A stretch of 64,000 bases of DNA from Sphingomonas sp. (GCF_017304615.1 NZ_JAFKLZ010000003.1:124001-188000); one strand, 5' to 3'; counted from the stretch's first letter, positions 18,278 to 26,402 are shown. Numbers and translations are program-made. The notes: generated by a model not told the origin, from the letters alone.

Positions 18278-19368
18278 AGGATGATCAACTCCGCTTTCAG
18301 CGCGCCGGCTTCCTTCAGCGCTTCGAGGATCGCGACGAGGTCCGACGGCGACGCGCCGATCGCGTTCACGGCCTTCACGATGTCGGCGAGCTTCGGTCCC
18401 GGCGCGAGCAGGAACATCGGCTTCTTTTCCTCGTCGACCTGGACGCCCGATTTCTGCTCGTTGGCGGTCGTGCCGTTGCTGAACGGCGCGGGCTGAACGA
18501 CGGTCTGCTTCTCGTCGATGCGGACGGTCAGCTTGCCGTGCGTGACAGCGGCCGGACCGACGCGGACCGCCGAATTGATCACGACGGTGCCGGTGCGCGC
18601 GTTGACGATCACCTTGGCCGGAGGCTCTGCGGAAACGACGTCGAGATTCTCGATCCCGCTCATCAGCGTCGCGCGAATGTCCGCGCCAGCGGGCGCGTTG
18701 ACGCGGATCGACACGCCGTCGACCGCTTCTGCGACGCCGCCGCCGAAGCGCGTGTTGATCGCCTTCGCGACATTCTGCGCAGTGGTGAAGTCCGACCGCG
18801 CGAGGTTGAACGTGAGGGTGGGCGAGGTGTCGAAGCCGGTCGCGACCGCGCGTTCGACCGTCGCGCCTTCGGGGATGCGGCCGGTCGAGGGGACGTTGAC
18901 CACCACCTGGCTGCCGTCCTTGCCCTCGATGCCAAGACCGCCGACCGCGAGGTTGCCCTGCGCCATCGCATAGATCTGGCCGTCCGCGCCCATCAGCGGC
19001 GTCATGATCAGCGCGCCACCACGAAGGCTCTTGGCCTTGCCCATCGAGGCGACGGTGATGTCGATCCGCTGGCCGGGCTTGGCGAACGCGGGCAGCTCGG
19101 CGGTGATCAGCACGACCGCAGCGTTCTTGAGCCCCGGATTAATGTTGGCCGGCAGGTTGAGGCCGAAGCGCGAGGCGACGGCCTTCATCGACTGGATGGT
19201 ATATTCCAGATTGTCGTCGCCAGTCCCCGCCAGGCCGACCACGATGCCGTAGCCGGTCAGCTGGTTGGATCGGATGCCCTGAAAGCTGCCCAGGTCCTTG
19301 ATGCGGTCGGCCGAAGCCGGCGCCGCGATCAGGCAGGCGAGCAAGACGAGGAGCGAACGGAACAACAT
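18274..19368 (-). CDS. flgI: Flagellar P-ring protein FlgI
   Basis: A 364-residue periplasmic P-ring subunit with signal peptide MLFRSLLVLLACLIAAPASA. Conserved blocks include RIKDLGSFQGIRSNQLTGYG, VGLAGTGDD, GQRIDITVASMGKAKSL and a C-terminal VKAVNAIGASPSDLVAILEALK. FlgA (25838) is its chaperone. It is separated from flgH by 79 bp and may have its own promoter there. It begins the flgI-J-K-L overlapping set. Confidence 0.96.
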   Translation of the reverse strand: MLFRSLLVLLACLIAAPASADRIKDLGSFQGIRSNQLTGYGIVVGLAGTGDDNLEYTIQSMKAVASRFGLNLPANINPGLKNAAVVLITAELPAFAKPGQRIDITVASMGKAKSLRGGALIMTPLMGADGQIYAMAQGNLAVGGLGIEGKDGSQVVVNVPSTGRIPEGATVERAVATGFDTSPTLTFNLARSDFTTAQNVAKAINTRFGGGVAEAVDGVSIRVNAPAGADIRATLMSGIENLDVVSAEPPAKVIVNARTGTVVINSAVRVGPAAVTHGKLTVRIDEKQTVVQPAPFSNGTTANEQKSGVQVDEEKKPMFLLAPGPKLADIVKAVNAIGASPSDLVAILEALKEAGALKAELIIL

Positions 19369-19417
19369 GACATGCCTTTCAACGACCGGTTCGACGGTTA
19401 CTTTGCATCAAAGGAAG

Positions 19418-19432
19418 TTAAGGCCGTGCTAA
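19418..19432 (-). promoter_or_regulatory. Possible CtrA-like box upstream of flgI
   Basis: The minus strand reads TTAG-N7-TTAA about 50 nt upstream of the flgI start, one mismatch from the TTAA-N7-TTAA CtrA box. The same bases also weakly resemble sigma54 (TAGCACG-N4-TAAC). The 79-bp gap holds no gene, so a promoter here is reasonable, but the factor is uncertain. Confidence 0.3.
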
Positions 19433-19447
19433 CTATGCTGAGCGGCC

Positions 19448-20137
19448 TCAGAACGGGCTGATCACCGAGAAGAAGCGGCTCAGCCAACCCTGGCGTCCGG
19501 CGCGCGCGACGTCGCCCTTGCCGGTGTAGGAAATCTTGGCATCGGCGACGCGGGTCGACAGCACACGATTGTCGGCGGTGATGTCGGCGACGCGGACGAT
19601 GCCCTTGATCTGGACGAATTCGTCGCCGCGGTTGAGCGTGACGCGCTTCTGGCCCTGCACCAGCATCGTACCGTTGGGATAGACTTCAACCACGGTGACG
19701 GAGACTTCGCCCGACAGCGAGTTCGACTGGTCAGCCGTGCCCTTACCGTTAAAGTTGCGGTTGCCGCTGGCGCCGATATCGGTCGGCTTGAACAGGTTGA
19801 GCGGGCCGGTCGATGGCGGCGTGATGCCGAACCCGCCCCCCGAATCGAGCTTCGACGACGAGGATTTCGACGCCGACATATTCTCGACCAGCACGATCGT
19901 CAGCGGATCGCCGACGCGGCGCGCGCGCGTGCCTTCGTACAAAGCGGCATAGCCGTCCTGCGGTTGGAAGATGCTGCCGTTCGCGGGTGCGGGCGGCAGC
20001 GCGCGGGGGGGCGGGGCGGCGGAGAAATCCTCCTTCGCCTTCTTCTTGCCGAAGATGCCGGCCTGCGCGGGCGCACCCGTGCCGATGACGAGGGCGGCGA
20101 CTATCGAGACGCCGATGAGCTTGGAAGCGTTTTTCAT
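19448..20137 (-). CDS. flgH: Flagellar L-ring protein FlgH, without a lipobox cysteine
   Basis: The outer-membrane L-ring subunit, 229 residues from ATG 20137, which overlaps the flgG stop (ATGA). The frame extends upstream but the start at MKNASKLIGVSIVAALVIGTG gives the expected signal sequence. L-ring motifs: YEGTRARRVGDPLTIVLVE, SGEVSVTVVEVYPNGTMLV and a TLNRGDEFVQIKGIVR block. FlgH is normally a lipoprotein with an acylated Cys after the signal. Here the signal ends GAPAQAG and the whole protein contains no cysteine, so membrane anchoring must differ. Confidence 0.94.
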   Translation of the reverse strand: MKNASKLIGVSIVAALVIGTGAPAQAGIFGKKKAKEDFSAAPPPRALPPAPANGSIFQPQDGYAALYEGTRARRVGDPLTIVLVENMSASKSSSSKLDSGGGFGITPPSTGPLNLFKPTDIGASGNRNFNGKGTADQSNSLSGEVSVTVVEVYPNGTMLVQGQKRVTLNRGDEFVQIKGIVRVADITADNRVLSTRVADAKISYTGKGDVARAGRQGWLSRFFSVISPF

Positions 20138-20925
20138 CACAGGTTCTGGTTCACATATTTGAGCATGTCGTCGGTGGACGAGATCATCTTCGAATTGACC
20201 TCGTACGCGCGCTGGCATTCGATCATGTCGACCAGCTCCTCCACGACGTTGACGTTCGACGCTTCCAGCATCCCCTGGCGGATCGTGCCGCGGCCGTCCT
20301 CGCCCGGCACGCCCAGATTGGCGGCGCCCGAGGCGGCGGTTTCGGTCAGATAGTTGTCGCCCTTCGATTGCAGCCCGCCCGCATTGGCGAACGTCGCGAT
20401 CTGGATTTGGCCGAGCGTCGAGGGCTCGGTCTGGCCGGCGACCGTCGCCGAGACGGTGCCGTCGGTGCCGATCGTGATCGCGGTCGTGCCTTCGGGCACG
20501 GTGATGCCGGGCATCACCTGATAGCCTTCGTTGGTCACCAAGAGGCCTTCGGGGCTGCGCGAGAAGTTACCGGCGCGGGTATAGCCGAGCTGGCCGCCCG
20601 GCATCTGGACCTGGAAATAGCCGTCGCCGTCGAGCGCGAGGTCGAGGCTGTTGCCGGTGGTCTGCATCGATCCCTGCGTGTCCATCCGGGCGGTGCCCTG
20701 AATGCGCACGCCGGTGCCGAGGTTTAGGCCCGTCGCGTATTTCGTTTCGCTCGACGAATTCGCGCCCGCCGCCGTTACCGTCTGGTACGACAGGGTCGCG
20801 AACGACGCGCGGTCCTTCTTGAACCCCGTCGTGTTGACGTTGGCCAGGTTGTTCGAGATCACTCGCATCCGCATGTCCTGGGCGTCGAGCCCGGTGCGGG
20901 CGATATGCATCGCGGCGCTGCTCAT
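20137..20925 (-). CDS. flgG: Flagellar distal rod protein FlgG
   Basis: A 262-residue rod subunit. The N-terminal ISNNLANVNTTGFKKDRASF and C-terminal MLEASNVNVVEELVDMIECQRAYEVNSK are FlgG signatures. Family-typical length of about 260 and the ANSSSETKYATGLNLGTGVR segment distinguish it from FlgF. It lies between flgF and flgH, the standard order for rod and ring genes. Confidence 0.96.
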   Translation of the reverse strand: MSSAAMHIARTGLDAQDMRMRVISNNLANVNTTGFKKDRASFATLSYQTVTAAGANSSSETKYATGLNLGTGVRIQGTARMDTQGSMQTTGNSLDLALDGDGYFQVQMPGGQLGYTRAGNFSRSPEGLLVTNEGYQVMPGITVPEGTTAITIGTDGTVSATVAGQTEPSTLGQIQIATFANAGGLQSKGDNYLTETAASGAANLGVPGEDGRGTIRQGMLEASNVNVVEELVDMIECQRAYEVNSKMISSTDDMLKYVNQNL

Positions 20926-20938
20926 CTCATTTCACTCC

Positions 20939-21685
20939 TCAGCTCGGCAGGCGCATCAACGACGCGCCGCCTTCGTCCATGTCCTTGGCCGACTTCATCA
21001 GATTGGCCTGCACTTCGTAGGCGCGCTGGTTCTCGATCATATCGACCAGCGCTTGCGTCATGTTCACGTTCGACTGTTCCAGCGTCCCGCTCATGCAGGT
21101 CGCGTCCTCGTCGGTCGGCAGCACGCCGCCGCCCTTGACGCGGACAAGGTTGTCGATGCCCTTGGCCGTCTGCGACCCCTTGGGGCTGACGAACTTGATG
21201 CGGTCGATGACCTGCGGGTTCTTGGCGTCGCCGCCGACCGGGATGATGGATATCGTGCCGTCGGCCGCGATCGAGATCGATCCCGCCGGCGGCACCGTGA
21301 TCGGTGTTCCGCTGGTCCCCATCACCGGGAAGCCGTCGCCGGTTTCCAGCACGCCGGACGCCGCGATATTCAGGTCGCCGCGGCGGGTATAGGCTTCGGT
21401 GCCGTCATTGGCCTGGACCGCCATCCACTGATCGCCGGGAATGGCGATGTCGAGGTTGCGCCCGGTCGCGATCATCGCGCCGGACGAACGGTCGAAATCC
21501 TTGACCTCTTCCGACGTCGGCTGGCGGCTGTCGAAGCCGTCGCCCTTGAGCAGCAGCGCGTCGAAATCGACCTTCTCGGCGCGGAAGCCGATCGTCGAGG
21601 CGTTCGCCATGTTGTTGGCGATCGCGGCCTGCGACGACATGTGCGCCTTGAGCCCCGATGCCGCCGTGTAGATCAGCTTGTCCAT
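20939..21685 (-). CDS. flgF: Flagellar proximal rod protein FlgF
   Basis: A 248-residue rod protein beginning MDKLIYTAASGLKAHMSSQ, with the rod N-motif IANNMANASTIGFRAEKVDF and C-terminal TLEQSNVNMTQALVDMIENQRAYEVQ. Its position before flgG and its start MDKLIY are typical of FlgF. It belongs to the flgB-C-D-E-F-G-H operon driven from about 24488. Confidence 0.95.
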   Translation of the reverse strand: MDKLIYTAASGLKAHMSSQAAIANNMANASTIGFRAEKVDFDALLLKGDGFDSRQPTSEEVKDFDRSSGAMIATGRNLDIAIPGDQWMAVQANDGTEAYTRRGDLNIAASGVLETGDGFPVMGTSGTPITVPPAGSISIAADGTISIIPVGGDAKNPQVIDRIKFVSPKGSQTAKGIDNLVRVKGGGVLPTDEDATCMSGTLEQSNVNMTQALVDMIENQRAYEVQANLMKSAKDMDEGGASLMRLPS

Positions 21686-21710
21686 TCAGCGTCCCCCACC
21701 GCCCCGATCA

Positions 21711-22979
21711 TCAGGTGCGGATGTTGAAGATGGTTTCGGAGATCTGGCTGGCGGTATCGAGCGCCTTGGCGTTCGCCTGGAAATTGCGCTGCGCCGCGAT
21801 CAGGTTGACCAGCTCCTCCGTAATGTCGACGTTCGAGCGCTCGAGCGTCGACGACATCAGGTTGCCGAAGCCATCGACGCCGGCCGAACCGAGTTGCGGC
21901 GAGCCGGACAGGCCGGTCGCCGCCCAGGTCGAATCGCCGAGCTGGCGCAGACCCGCCGGATCGGTGAAGTTCGCCAGCACGACCTTGCCCAGGGTCTGGA
22001 TGTCGCCGTTCGAGAAGCTCGCCTTGACCATGCCGTCGCCATCGACGGTCACGCCTTCGATCTGGCCGACCGCATTGCCGTTCTGGCTGCGCGACGCGAT
22101 GTTGAACGGCTGCGCCAGCTGGGCGGTCGCATTGCCGAAATTGAAGGTGGCGACCTGAGCGCCTGGCGCTCCGGCGGGCGTAAACGGATCGAACGTGGTA
22201 GCGCTGGTCGGCGCCGTCAGCGCGCCGTTCGAATCGAACGTCAGGGTAATCTTGTTGTTGCCGCCGGCGGTGAGCTGGGTATCGCCGACATAGTTATATG
22301 CTTCCCAGGTCGAATCGACCCCTGGGCCGGTCGACGCCGACGTACGCTTGAAATAGGTCGTCAACGTCTGCGGGTTGCCGTCGTTGTCGTAGATCGTGGT
22401 CGAGGTCGACTGGTTGTAGCTCGACGGATCGAAGCGGTCGAAGGTCGCCGTCGTCGGGATCGCGCCCGATGCCGGCAGGTTGACCGTCATGTTGATCTGG
22501 CTGGTCGGCACGGCCGTGCCGCTGGTCGCGGGCAGACGCAGGCTCTGGGTCTGGTCGATACCGGTTGCGATGACCGCGCCCGATCCGTCGACGGGATACA
22601 CCTGCAGGAAATTTCCCTGTGCGTCGGTGACGTAGCGGTCCTGGTTGACGGCGAAGGCGCCATTGCGCGTGAAGTTGACCTTCGACCCGTCGAGCTGCGG
22701 CTTGATCAGGAAGAAGCCGTCGCCAGAAATGGCGAGGTCGAGGCCCGACGACGACTGGACCAGGTTGCCTTGTGTGAACTGTTGGCGGTTGGCTTTGACC
22801 ATCACGCCCGACCCGACCATCTTGGTCGGCGACACGCTGATGCTGGACGAAATGACGTCGGCGAAGTCGGTGCGGCTCTTCTTGAAGCCGTTGGTCGCGA
22901 CGTTGGCCAGGTTGTGCGAGATGGAATTCATCTCCGCCTGGGAGGCCTGAAGACCGGAAAGCGACGTGTAGAAGGACAT
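21711..22979 (-). CDS. flgE: Flagellar hook protein FlgE
   Basis: The hook subunit, 422 residues. N-terminal SFYTSLSGLQASQAEMNSIS with LANVATNGFKKSRTDFAD and C-terminal TLERSNVDITEELVNLIAAQRNFQANAK are hook signatures. Middle domains (residues about 90-350) are Ser/Thr/Ala-rich. Its length is determined by the FliK ruler system. It follows flgD by 27 bp. Confidence 0.96.
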   Translation of the reverse strand: MSFYTSLSGLQASQAEMNSISHNLANVATNGFKKSRTDFADVISSSISVSPTKMVGSGVMVKANRQQFTQGNLVQSSSGLDLAISGDGFFLIKPQLDGSKVNFTRNGAFAVNQDRYVTDAQGNFLQVYPVDGSGAVIATGIDQTQSLRLPATSGTAVPTSQINMTVNLPASGAIPTTATFDRFDPSSYNQSTSTTIYDNDGNPQTLTTYFKRTSASTGPGVDSTWEAYNYVGDTQLTAGGNNKITLTFDSNGALTAPTSATTFDPFTPAGAPGAQVATFNFGNATAQLAQPFNIASRSQNGNAVGQIEGVTVDGDGMVKASFSNGDIQTLGKVVLANFTDPAGLRQLGDSTWAATGLSGSPQLGSAGVDGFGNLMSSTLERSNVDITEELVNLIAAQRNFQANAKALDTASQISETIFNIRT

Positions 22980-23006
22980 GGTGCGTTACTCCGAGGGGGT
23001 TCGTGA

Positions 23007-23690
23007 TCAGCCGACTTCGCGGACGGCGGAGATGTCGATCGCGCCGAGGCCGGCGACGTTGAGCTTGGGACTGCCGCTGGAAACGTCCGTCACCGATGTG
23101 ACCGGCGCCCATACCAGCGGACGGGTGGTGACGGCCTTGCCGCCGTTGGTTGCGGTGACGATGACCTTGAACGGACCGTTGCCGGCGGCCGCGCCGCTAT
23201 CGGTGGTGCCGTCCCAGTCGAACTGCGCGGTGCCCTTGGCGGTCTGGCCGAAATTCATCGTGCGCAGCGTCGCGCCGTTGGCGTCCTGGATCGTGACCTT
23301 CATATCGGTGGCGTTGTCGTCCAGCTCGACCGCGCCCGCGATGCCGCCGGTAGTGCGGGCATAAGCGGTGTCGCCTTCTGTCAGGACGGTCTTGCCGACA
23401 TAAGACATGGCGTCGCTGGTCGACGTGCCGGTCAGCTTTGCCGCAATCGCCTTCAGCGTCGTCGACATCTCCGTGATGCCCGACAGCGAAGAGAACTGCG
23501 CCATCTGGGCGACCATCTGCGTATTGTCGACCGGGTTGAACGGATCCTGGTTCTGCAACTGAGCGGTCATCAGCTTCAGGAAATCGGCCTGGCCCAGCGT
23601 CTGCGACGTGGCGGACGAGACCGTCGGCGTCGTCGAGCCTGTGCGGTTGATGCCCAGATTGGCGAGTGTGGTATCGAAGGCGCTGGTCAT
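23007..23690 (-). CDS. flgD: Flagellar hook assembly scaffold protein FlgD
   Basis: A 227-residue hook-capping protein. The N-terminal LGQADFLKLMTAQLQNQDPFNPVDNTQMVAQMAQFSSLSG region (about residues 32-70) is the conserved FlgD motif. The C-terminal half (FDWDGTTDSGAAAGNG...) contains the FlgD Ig/Tudor-like cap domains. It is located between flgC and flgE, as in most flg operons. Confidence 0.95.
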   Translation of the reverse strand: MTSAFDTTLANLGINRTGSTTPTVSSATSQTLGQADFLKLMTAQLQNQDPFNPVDNTQMVAQMAQFSSLSGITEMSTTLKAIAAKLTGTSTSDAMSYVGKTVLTEGDTAYARTTGGIAGAVELDDNATDMKVTIQDANGATLRTMNFGQTAKGTAQFDWDGTTDSGAAAGNGPFKVIVTATNGGKAVTTRPLVWAPVTSVTDVSSGSPKLNVAGLGAIDISAVREVG

Positions 23691-23694
23691 CTAC

Positions 23695-24105
23695 TTACTT
23701 CCCGAGCTTGAGCGTATCGATGATCAGCGACTTGGCGGTCTGCATCACTTCGACGTTGTTTTGATAACTGCGCGACGTCTCCATCATGTCGACGAGCTCG
23801 CGCGTTTCATCGACGTTCGACACCCAGACGTTGCCGTCCTTATCGGCGACCGGATTGGTCGGGTCGTATCGCTTGGTCGGCGCGTCGCCGGCGCTGACGA
23901 CGTTCTCGACATCGACCGTCGCCATCCCGCTCGCCTTGTCGAAATTGGTGCGGAACACCGGCTTGATCGTGCGGTAAGCGGTCTCGGGCGAACTCGCGAC
24001 GGCCCCGGCATTGGCCAGGTTGGAAGCGGTCGTGTTCATCCGCACGAGCTGCGCGCTCATCGCGCGGCCCGATACGGCGAAGATAGAAAGCGGCTGGTCC
24101 GGCAT
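23695..24105 (-). CDS. flgC: Flagellar basal-body rod protein FlgC
   Basis: A 136-residue proximal rod protein with N-terminal SIFAVSGRAMSAQLVRMNTTASNLANAGA and C-terminal PVADKDGNVWVSNVDETRELVDMM, SRSYQNNVEVMQTAKSLI. These blocks and the length match FlgC. It lies 3 bp downstream of flgB. Confidence 0.95.
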   Translation of the reverse strand: MPDQPLSIFAVSGRAMSAQLVRMNTTASNLANAGAVASSPETAYRTIKPVFRTNFDKASGMATVDVENVVSAGDAPTKRYDPTNPVADKDGNVWVSNVDETRELVDMMETSRSYQNNVEVMQTAKSLIIDTLKLGK

Positions 24106-24108
24106 GGC

Positions 24109-24462
24109 TTATTCTCCCCGCAGCGCGCGCGTGATCTGGTTGATGCGGCCGTTCAGGAACGCCAGCGTCGTCTGATACTGGACGGCGTTTTCCGCGAAGG
24201 CGGTCTGTTCGGTCGACAGGTCGACGGTGTTGCCGTCGAGGCTGGGCTGCAGCGGGACGCGATACATCGTTGCGCTTTTCAGCGCGCCGTCGATGCTGCC
24301 CCCGCCGCTGGTCGCGGACGTCAGCGCCTTCTGGAAATCGATGTCCTTCGCCTTGAAGCCAGGCGTCGACGAGTTGGCGATGTTCGAGGCGAGAATACCC
24401 ATGCGCTGGCCGCGCACTTCGAGCGCCGCCCCATGTATCCCGAACAGACTGTTGTCGGCCAT
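24109..24462 (-). CDS. flgB: Flagellar basal-body rod protein FlgB
   Basis: A 117-residue proximal rod protein and first gene of the flgB-H operon. ATG 24462 (MADNSLFGIHGAALEVRGQR) is used although the frame is open upstream, because FlgB starts here and a GAGGA site precedes it. Motifs: LASNIANSSTPGFKAKDIDFQ and C-terminal QYQTTLAFLNGRINQI. A near-perfect sigma54 promoter at 24499-24514 predicts a transcript with a leader of about 26 nt. Confidence 0.94.
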   Translation of the reverse strand: MADNSLFGIHGAALEVRGQRMGILASNIANSSTPGFKAKDIDFQKALTSATSGGGSIDGALKSATMYRVPLQPSLDGNTVDLSTEQTAFAENAVQYQTTLAFLNGRINQITRALRGE

Positions 24463-24615
24463 TGCCGGTCCTCGCGTTAAATTCCTGCGCGAGAGTTCAG
24501 CAAAGCCCGTGCCAATTGCCGGTCGGTGCGCTTTTTTCGGTGCGGCGGCGGCGAAAGCGGCAAGGGATTGCCGGTCGGCGGCAAGTCGATTGCCGGTTTT
24601 CTGGCTGCGTTGCCG
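24462..24615. promoter_or_regulatory. Array of TTGCCG/CGGCAA half-sites between divergent sigma54 promoters
   Basis: Half-sites TTGCCG occur at 24463-24468, 24516-24521, 24568-24573, 24590-24595 and 24610-24615, with CGGCAA at 24558-24563 and 24579-24584. The central ones form inverted pairs spaced 4-5 nt. The array lies between two sigma54 promoters, where enhancer-binding activators act, and the same inverted pair sits upstream of the activator gene at 32638. It is comparable in position to the ftr elements used by Caulobacter FlbD. Confidence 0.6.
24499..24514 (-). promoter_or_regulatory. Sigma54 promoter of the flgB operon
   Basis: The minus strand reads TGGCACGGGCTTTGCT, matching the consensus TGGCACG-N4-TTGCW at every defined position. 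GG and GC are separated by exactly 10 nt. The predicted start lies near 24488, 26 nt before the flgB ATG. Confidence 0.85.
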
Positions 24616-24638
24616 GTCGCAGGGGAGCGGTCCTGAGT

Positions 24639-24654
24639 TGGCCCGGGCCTTGCA
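24639..24654 (+). promoter_or_regulatory. Sigma54 promoter of the second MotA-like gene
   Basis: TGGCCCGGGCCTTGCA differs from the consensus at one defined base, with correct 10-nt GG/GC spacing. The predicted transcript start (about 24665) falls two bases before the ATG at 24667, so the mRNA would be essentially leaderless. Confidence 0.75.
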
Positions 24655-24666
24655 ACATCCTCGCGC

Positions 24667-25329
24667 ATGATCACGCCCGACGCGCTTGGCCCCTATCTCG
24701 ATCCCGCTGCGATCCTCATCGTCGCCGGCGGCACGATCGTCGCGACGGTGTTGCGCACGCCGCTGCGCGACCTCGGCGGAGGGATGGCCGCGCTGGCAAC
24801 GCTGCCGCGCCATGCGTTCGACGCGACGCCGCTGATCGACCAGATCGCCGCGCTCGGCCGGATCGCCCGGCGTCACGGCGTCCATACGCTCGATCGCTCG
24901 GTGATCGCCGATGCCGACGTAGCCGCCGCGATCGCCGAGATCGTCGATGGCGCGACCCCCGCCGACGTCACCCGGTTGCTTGATGAACGCCGACGCGCGC
25001 GCATCCTGCGCGAGGCGGGGGCCGCCGACATGTGGGCCGGCATGGCCGAAGTCGCGCCCGCGATGGGCATGGTCGGCACGTTGATCGGATTGGTGAAGAT
25101 GTTCCTGGCGATGCAGGATCCGACCGCGATCGGCGCGGGCATGGCGGTCGCCTTGCTCGCAACGCTCTATGGGGCGCTTATCGCCAACCTCGTCGCGATG
25201 CCGGTCGCCGTCCGCCTGCGCCGCCGCGCGCGCGCCGAGGCGGAGGAGCGGTCGCGGTTAGTCGCGCCGCTCGCCGCGCTTGCTGACCATGAAAGGCCAC
25301 GCGGTTCTATCGTGTCGGCTGCGGCATGA
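24667..25329 (+). CDS. Second MotA/PomA-like stator protein lacking the first membrane segment
   Basis: A 220-residue protein of the MotA/TolQ/ExbB proton-channel family. Residues 10-30 (YLDPAAILIVAGGTIVATVL) align with the second helix of PomA/MotA, and EVAPAMGMVGTLIGLVKMF plus MAVALLATLYGALIANLVAMP with the third and fourth. The first helix is missing: a stop lies in frame at 24634-24636 and no upstream start exists. It overlaps the next gene by four bases. It is divergent from flgB and shares the operator array. It might form a second stator, or serve in P-ring assembly given the linkage to flgA. Clearly distinct from the motA at 15514. Confidence 0.8.
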   Translation: MITPDALGPYLDPAAILIVAGGTIVATVLRTPLRDLGGGMAALATLPRHAFDATPLIDQIAALGRIARRHGVHTLDRSVIADADVAAAIAEIVDGATPADVTRLLDERRRARILREAGAADMWAGMAEVAPAMGMVGTLIGLVKMFLAMQDPTAIGAGMAVALLATLYGALIANLVAMPVAVRLRRRARAEAEERSRLVAPLAALADHERPRGSIVSAAA

Positions 25330-25841
25330 CCGACGACGCGGTCCTCGATCCGCCACCCGTGCGTCCGCTCTGGCTGTGGACGCTCGCCGACCTGGCGTTG
25401 CTGCTGATCGGCTTCTTCGTGCTCGTGCAGGCGACCGACCGCCGCGCGCTGGCCAAGGGGCTGCGCGAAGGGTTCGGCGTCGCCGCGCCCGAAACGCCGC
25501 CCGAACCGATTCCGCTCGCCGCCGCCGCCGTTGCGTTCGCCATCGGTTCGGCGGCGCCGCAATCGCCCGTGACGCTCATCGATTTCGCCACTGTCAACCT
25601 GCGTGATCCGCGTGCGAGTCTCCGCGTGAGTGGCGGGACGAGCGGGGCAGGGGATGTGGACCCCGCAACCGGCAGCGCCGATCTGCTCGCCACCGACCGG
25701 GCGCGCGCGATCGTATCCTATCTCATCGCTAACGGCGTCGCCGCCCACCGCATCCGCATCGCCCCGGCGGGCACCGGGCGTCGCAATGCGCTCGTCACCG
25801 TCAGCTTTACCGGCGATCCTGCCGACAGGACCAGGCCATGA
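25326..25841 (+). CDS. MotB-like protein with short OmpA-type C-terminus
   Basis: A 171-residue partner of the upstream MotA-like protein. One membrane helix near the N-terminus (LWLWTLADLALLLIGFFVLV) holds Asp22, aligning with the proton-binding Asp of MotB (YADF versus LADL). The C-terminal part (TDRARAIVSYLIANGVAAHRIRIAPAG) matches the second half of OmpA/MotB peptidoglycan-binding domains, but the first half is shortened. Its stop overlaps the flgA ATG, so the two genes are coupled. Confidence 0.75.
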   Translation: MTDDAVLDPPPVRPLWLWTLADLALLLIGFFVLVQATDRRALAKGLREGFGVAAPETPPEPIPLAAAAVAFAIGSAAPQSPVTLIDFATVNLRDPRASLRVSGGTSGAGDVDPATGSADLLATDRARAIVSYLIANGVAAHRIRIAPAGTGRRNALVTVSFTGDPADRTRP

Positions 25842-26368
25842 TCCGTTCGACTATAACCTTCTTTGCCACCGTCGCCGCACTTCCGGCGGCGGCGCAGAAT
25901 TTCCAGAGCACGACCCTGATCGACAGGGCCGTCGCGGGCTTCACCGGTCATGCGATCGGCGAGGATGGCGGCGCGCGCACCGCAGTCGACAGCCGGCTCA
26001 AGCTGGCCGCGTGCCCAATGGTGACCATGAACTGGCGCACGCCCGCGCGCGACTCCGTGGTCGTGGCGTGTCCCGATCCCGAATGGCGCATCTTCGTGCC
26101 GGTCCGCATCGCCGCGCCCGCCGTCGTGCCGCCGAGTCCGCTCGCGCCGACGCCGCCCGCGGTGGCCAAACCCGTGATCGTCATCAAGCGCGGCGATCCG
26201 GTGTCGGTGACCGCCGGCAGCGACGGTTTCGCGGTCACGCGCGACGGCGTCGCGGTCAACGATGCCGCGGCTGGCGCACGCGTGCTGATTAAGATCGCCG
26301 ATGGCAAACCGCCGATCCAGGCTATCGCGGTCGAACCCGGCAAGGCCGTGATTCCGGGCGGCGAATAA
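25838..26368 (+). CDS. flgA: Flagellar P-ring assembly chaperone FlgA
   Basis: A 176-residue periplasmic protein with signal peptide MIRSTITFFATVAALPAAAQ. A SAF-like C-terminal region (VIKRGDPVSVTAGSDGFAVTRDG and RVLIKIADGKPPIQAIAVEPG) is the FlgA signature. Two cysteines (LAACPM, VVACPD) are placed as in FlgA. A Pro-rich linker joins the halves. Its translational overlap with the MotB-like gene is unusual. Confidence 0.88.
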   Translation: MIRSTITFFATVAALPAAAQNFQSTTLIDRAVAGFTGHAIGEDGGARTAVDSRLKLAACPMVTMNWRTPARDSVVVACPDPEWRIFVPVRIAAPAVVPPSPLAPTPPAVAKPVIVIKRGDPVSVTAGSDGFAVTRDGVAVNDAAAGARVLIKIADGKPPIQAIAVEPGKAVIPGGE

Positions 26369-26375
26369 TTTTTTC

Positions 26376-26402
26376 TAAATGTTTCCGGCAGGCGGTCGTT
26401 TG
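26376..26402 (+). promoter_or_regulatory. FliA (sigma28) promoter of flgM
   Basis: TAAATGTT-N11-GTCGTTTG keeps the sigma28 spacing (TAAAGTTT-N11-GCCGATAA). The -35 TAAA is perfect and GTCG differs by one base from GCCG. The start would lie about 22 nt upstream of flgM. Two other candidates in the window share the N11 spacing and a GCCGTTYC-like -10. Confidence 0.5.

Noticed and set aside
24109-24885. Longer FlgB starting at 24885
   Set aside because: It would run over the sigma54 promoter and operator array and adds non-FlgB sequence.
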